From Planctomycetota bacterium (GTDB lineage: Bacteria; Planctomycetota; Planctomycetia; Gemmatales; Gemmataceae), in assembly GCA_016200155.1 (NCBI GenBank), contig JACQFG010000082.1, forward strand, positions 1-11,369: DNA of 11,369 nt, given 5' to 3'. The notes under the pieces are model-generated. The model did no database searches. It saw nothing but the letters and a program-made list of their open reading frames with translations, and had not been told where the DNA came from. The translations under genes and the position numbers were made by a program. Each line of letters starts with the position of its first letter. Within the stretch, counting starts at the first letter, position 1. Shown piece by piece: positions 6,847 through 11,369 of the stretch.

Positions 6847-7683
6847 GTGATTCGAAACTGTTTTGCGTTGGCCGTCGGCTTCATCGCGCTGCTGGCCGTC
6901 GCGTCCATGAGCATCGCCCAGGAGCCGTCGGCGAAAACGCCGCCGCCTCCGTCGGACGTGAAACCGCCGCCGCTGGACGTGAAACCGCCGCCTCCCCCGC
7001 CGCCTCCGCCTCCGCCCCCCATCGGCATCGGCCCCGGCGGCGGCGACCTGCTCGCCGCCCCTGGCCTCGAAAAACTCAAGCTCACCAAGGAGCAGGCGGC
7101 CGATTACGCCAAGCTCAACGACGAATTCAAGAAGAAGCACCGCGAAATCCAGCTCGCCATTCTGGATTCGGTCCGCGATCCCGATCCGACCAAGTTCGAT
7201 CAGAAGAAAAACCTCGAACTCTTCCAGTCCCAGCAAAAGCTGCGGCCCGATTACCTGACCAAGGTCGAGAAACTGCTCACCGACGATCAGAAAAAAGTCT
7301 TCGAGGAAGTCCGCAACAGCGGTCCCGCCTTCTTTGGTCCTGGACCGATCGGTCCGCCGGCGTTGATCACGCCGTTCGGCCCACAGGTCGGCGCCCCGTT
7401 CCTGCCAGCGGACGCGCAGCAGCGCCTCAAGCTGACCGACGAGCAAAAGAAGAAGGTCGAGGACCTGCAGAAGGAACTGGAAGCGAACATCCTCAAGGTG
7501 CTGACCGACGAGCAGAAAAAGCAGCTCGACGAGATGAAGAAGCACCGATTCGGCCCGGGCATTGCGCCGCCCCCGCCGCCGGTGCCGTTGATCCCGCCGC
7601 CCGCCGTGAATCCTCCGGCTCCGCCCGCGCCGCCCGCCGTTGATCCCGCCCGGCCGACGGAAGTGAAGAAGACCGAGAAGTAA
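6847..7683 (+). CDS. Exported Spy/CpxP-like LTxxQ protein with proline-rich linkers, 278 residues
   Basis: The start is GTG 6847. The signal peptide (MIRNCFALAVGFIALLAVASMSIAQ, cleavage near 24) leads to a proline-rich segment at 31-58: PPPPSDVKPPPLDVKPP and then an unbroken run of twelve prolines. Two helical, highly charged units follow, each holding two LTxxQ-type motifs: LKLTKEQAADY (77-87) with LLTDDQKKVF (143-152), and LKLTDEQKKKV (194-204) with VLTDEQKKQL (218-227). A Gly/Pro-rich linker (160-190) separates them, and the tail (237-270) is again proline-rich. LTxxQ motifs define the Spy/CpxP family of periplasmic proteins, which in enterobacteria act as chaperones or stress sensors of the envelope. 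Such pairs are common in planctomycete proteins of unproven role. The gene has its own candidate promoter and meets the minus-strand propeller gene end to end across palindrome D. Confidence 0.88.
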   Translation: MIRNCFALAVGFIALLAVASMSIAQEPSAKTPPPPSDVKPPPLDVKPPPPPPPPPPPPIGIGPGGGDLLAAPGLEKLKLTKEQAADYAKLNDEFKKKHREIQLAILDSVRDPDPTKFDQKKNLELFQSQQKLRPDYLTKVEKLLTDDQKKVFEEVRNSGPAFFGPGPIGPPALITPFGPQVGAPFLPADAQQRLKLTDEQKKKVEDLQKELEANILKVLTDEQKKQLDEMKKHRFGPGIAPPPPPVPLIPPPAVNPPAPPAPPAVDPARPTEVKKTEK

Positions 7684-7701
7684 AGGTGCTCGCGTCGTAT
7701 G

Positions 7702-7761
7702 TCAGAGCCTGAAGCGTAAGCGAAGGATTTCGTCCCCCTTCGCTTACGCTTCAGGCTCTGA
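7702..7761. terminator. Long hairpin D between convergent genes, probable bidirectional terminator
   Basis: Bases 7702-7726 are the exact reverse complement of 7737-7761 (25 bp) around a 10-base loop (ATTTCGTCCC). It lies 18 bases after the stop of the Spy-like gene and 7 bases beyond the end of the minus-strand propeller gene. On the plus strand it is followed by TGTTTTCTC, a modest T-run that fits a factor-independent terminator for the Spy-like gene; on the minus strand no T-run follows. The arm sequence GCCTGAAGCGTAAGCGAAGG looks like a dispersed repeat and, if translated in error, yields an SLKRKRRG peptide. Confidence 0.75.
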
Positions 7762-7768
7762 TGTTTTC

Positions 7769-10912
<3,144 letters not shown>

Positions 10913-10978
10913 GTTTGCCACCTGCAAGGAAGGAGTTGCGAATGCGTCGGATGTCCGCCATCGGATCCGCTGGGGCGA

Positions 10979-11008
10979 ATTGTAATCCGCACGGAGGCAG
11001 CCAGGCAA
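10979..11008 (-). promoter_or_regulatory. Candidate promoter of the propeller gene
   Basis: On the minus strand TTGCCT (11008-11003) and TACAAT (10984-10979) are 18 bases apart (4/6 and 5/6 of the sigma-70 consensus). The -10 ends 66 bases before the start codon. The context GGATTACAATTCG closely matches the -10 region of the Spy-like gene (GGGTTACAATTCA). It lies inside the open frame upstream of 10912, which supports the shorter start. Confidence 0.5.
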
Positions 11009-11056
11009 CGATAATCCAGCATTCTTCGCCAGATTTCGCGCCACGACCATTTTTTC

Positions 11057-11086
11057 ATGGCATTTTCATGTACCAGGTGTTAATAT
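11057..11086 (+). promoter_or_regulatory. Weak candidate promoter of the TIGR03000 gene
   Basis: TAATAT (11081-11086) is a fair -10, and ATGGCA (11057-11062) 18 bases upstream matches 4/6 of the -35. The AT-rich block contains CATTTTTTCATG and CATTTTCATG as an imperfect direct repeat (11048-11070), which could be an operator or chance. Apart from these promoters and ribosome binding sites, the 10913-11135 gap shows nothing else. Confidence 0.3.
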
Positions 11087-11135
11087 CCTCGCTCCAGTAT
11101 CAAGTCCGGACGAATTCGACGTGGGGAGATCTATC

Positions 11136-11369
11136 ATGAAACGACAATCCTTGGCGATTCTGAGCGCTTTGATCGTACTCGGCATTCCCGCCAGCGCGTC
11201 CGCGCAGCAGGAGGCCTACCTGCGTGTGCTCGTGCCGGACAAGGATGCGAAGGTGCTCATCGACGATCGGCCAACCAAGCAGACGGGCGCGAGCCGGCTG
11301 TACGTGACGCCGCCGCTGGAGGCGCGCAAGACGTTCACCTACACCGTCACCGCGCGCTGGGAGCCGAAC
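11136..11369 (+). CDS. TIGR03000-domain secreted protein, 3' truncated by the window
   Basis: ATG 11136 is preceded by GGGGAG (11123-11128) at a 7-base spacing. The 78 visible residues begin with a signal peptide (MKRQSLAILSALIVLGIPAS, cleavage near ASA-QQ at 23-24). They continue with AYLRVLVPDKDAKVLIDDRP, TKQTGASRLYVTPPLEARKT and FTYTVTARWEPN. This matches the TIGR03000 pattern (small beta domain with V-P-x-D-A-x-V-x-x-D, T-x-x-T-G-x-x-R-x-x-x-T-P-P-L and Y-x-V-x-A-x-W), which occurs almost only in planctomycetes, often in tandem copies. Function is not known; the domain resembles PEGA-like surface modules. The gene is divergent from the propeller gene, with 223 bases between the starts. 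Confidence 0.9.
   Translation, partial: MKRQSLAILSALIVLGIPASASAQQEAYLRVLVPDKDAKVLIDDRPTKQTGASRLYVTPPLEARKTFTYTVTARWEPN

Noticed and set aside
10913..11050. ATG at 11050 as start of the propeller gene
   Set aside because: The extra 46 residues precede a complete signal peptide and overlap the likely promoter at 10979-11008.

Overview
The window is GC-rich bacterial DNA that most resembles a planctomycete, probably of the Gemmata group (Gemmataceae). Three things point there. The haem peroxidase carries an N-terminal QLEDRVTPA-type segment. The last gene begins with a TIGR03000 domain, a family described mainly from planctomycetes. The genes are long, sparsely packed and almost all encode exported proteins. 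No tRNA, rRNA, CRISPR array, transposase or phage gene is visible.

Layout. 1-290: C-terminal end of a Gln/Met-repeat protein cut by the window edge. 476-2437: secreted animal-type haem peroxidase with a C-terminal SdrD-B-like domain. 2616-5855: very large secreted protein of unknown function with a Lys/Asp/Glu-rich insert. 5949-6677: small exported protein with a likely LolA-like fold. 6847-7683: exported Spy/CpxP-like LTxxQ protein with poly-proline stretches and a GTG start. 7769-10912, minus strand: large secreted Asp-box (BNR/VPS10-type) beta-propeller with a PDZ domain inserted in it. 11136 to the end, plus strand: start of a TIGR03000 protein, divergent from the propeller gene.

How it works together. 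At least six of the seven genes encode envelope or secreted proteins, but nothing shows that they form one pathway. The 2616 and 5949 genes may share a transcript, because only a hairpin and 30 bases separate them. The Spy-like gene has its own good promoter candidate, as do the 2616 gene and the propeller gene. All three candidates have an 18-bp spacer and a TACAMT-like -10.

The most notable non-coding feature is a set of long perfect or near-perfect inverted repeats in successive intergenic gaps (2447-2488, 5863-5918, 6684-6739, 7702-7761). Two of them, on either side of the LolA-like gene, are clearly related to each other: their tips and bases are similar, while the middle of the stem has changed on both arms so that pairing is kept. 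They may serve as terminators, but the copies at 2447, 5863 and 6684 lack a U-tract and look more like a dispersed palindromic repeat family. I found no convincing new multi-gene system; the best leads are the palindrome family, the PDZ-in-propeller protein and the unrecognised 1079-residue protein.
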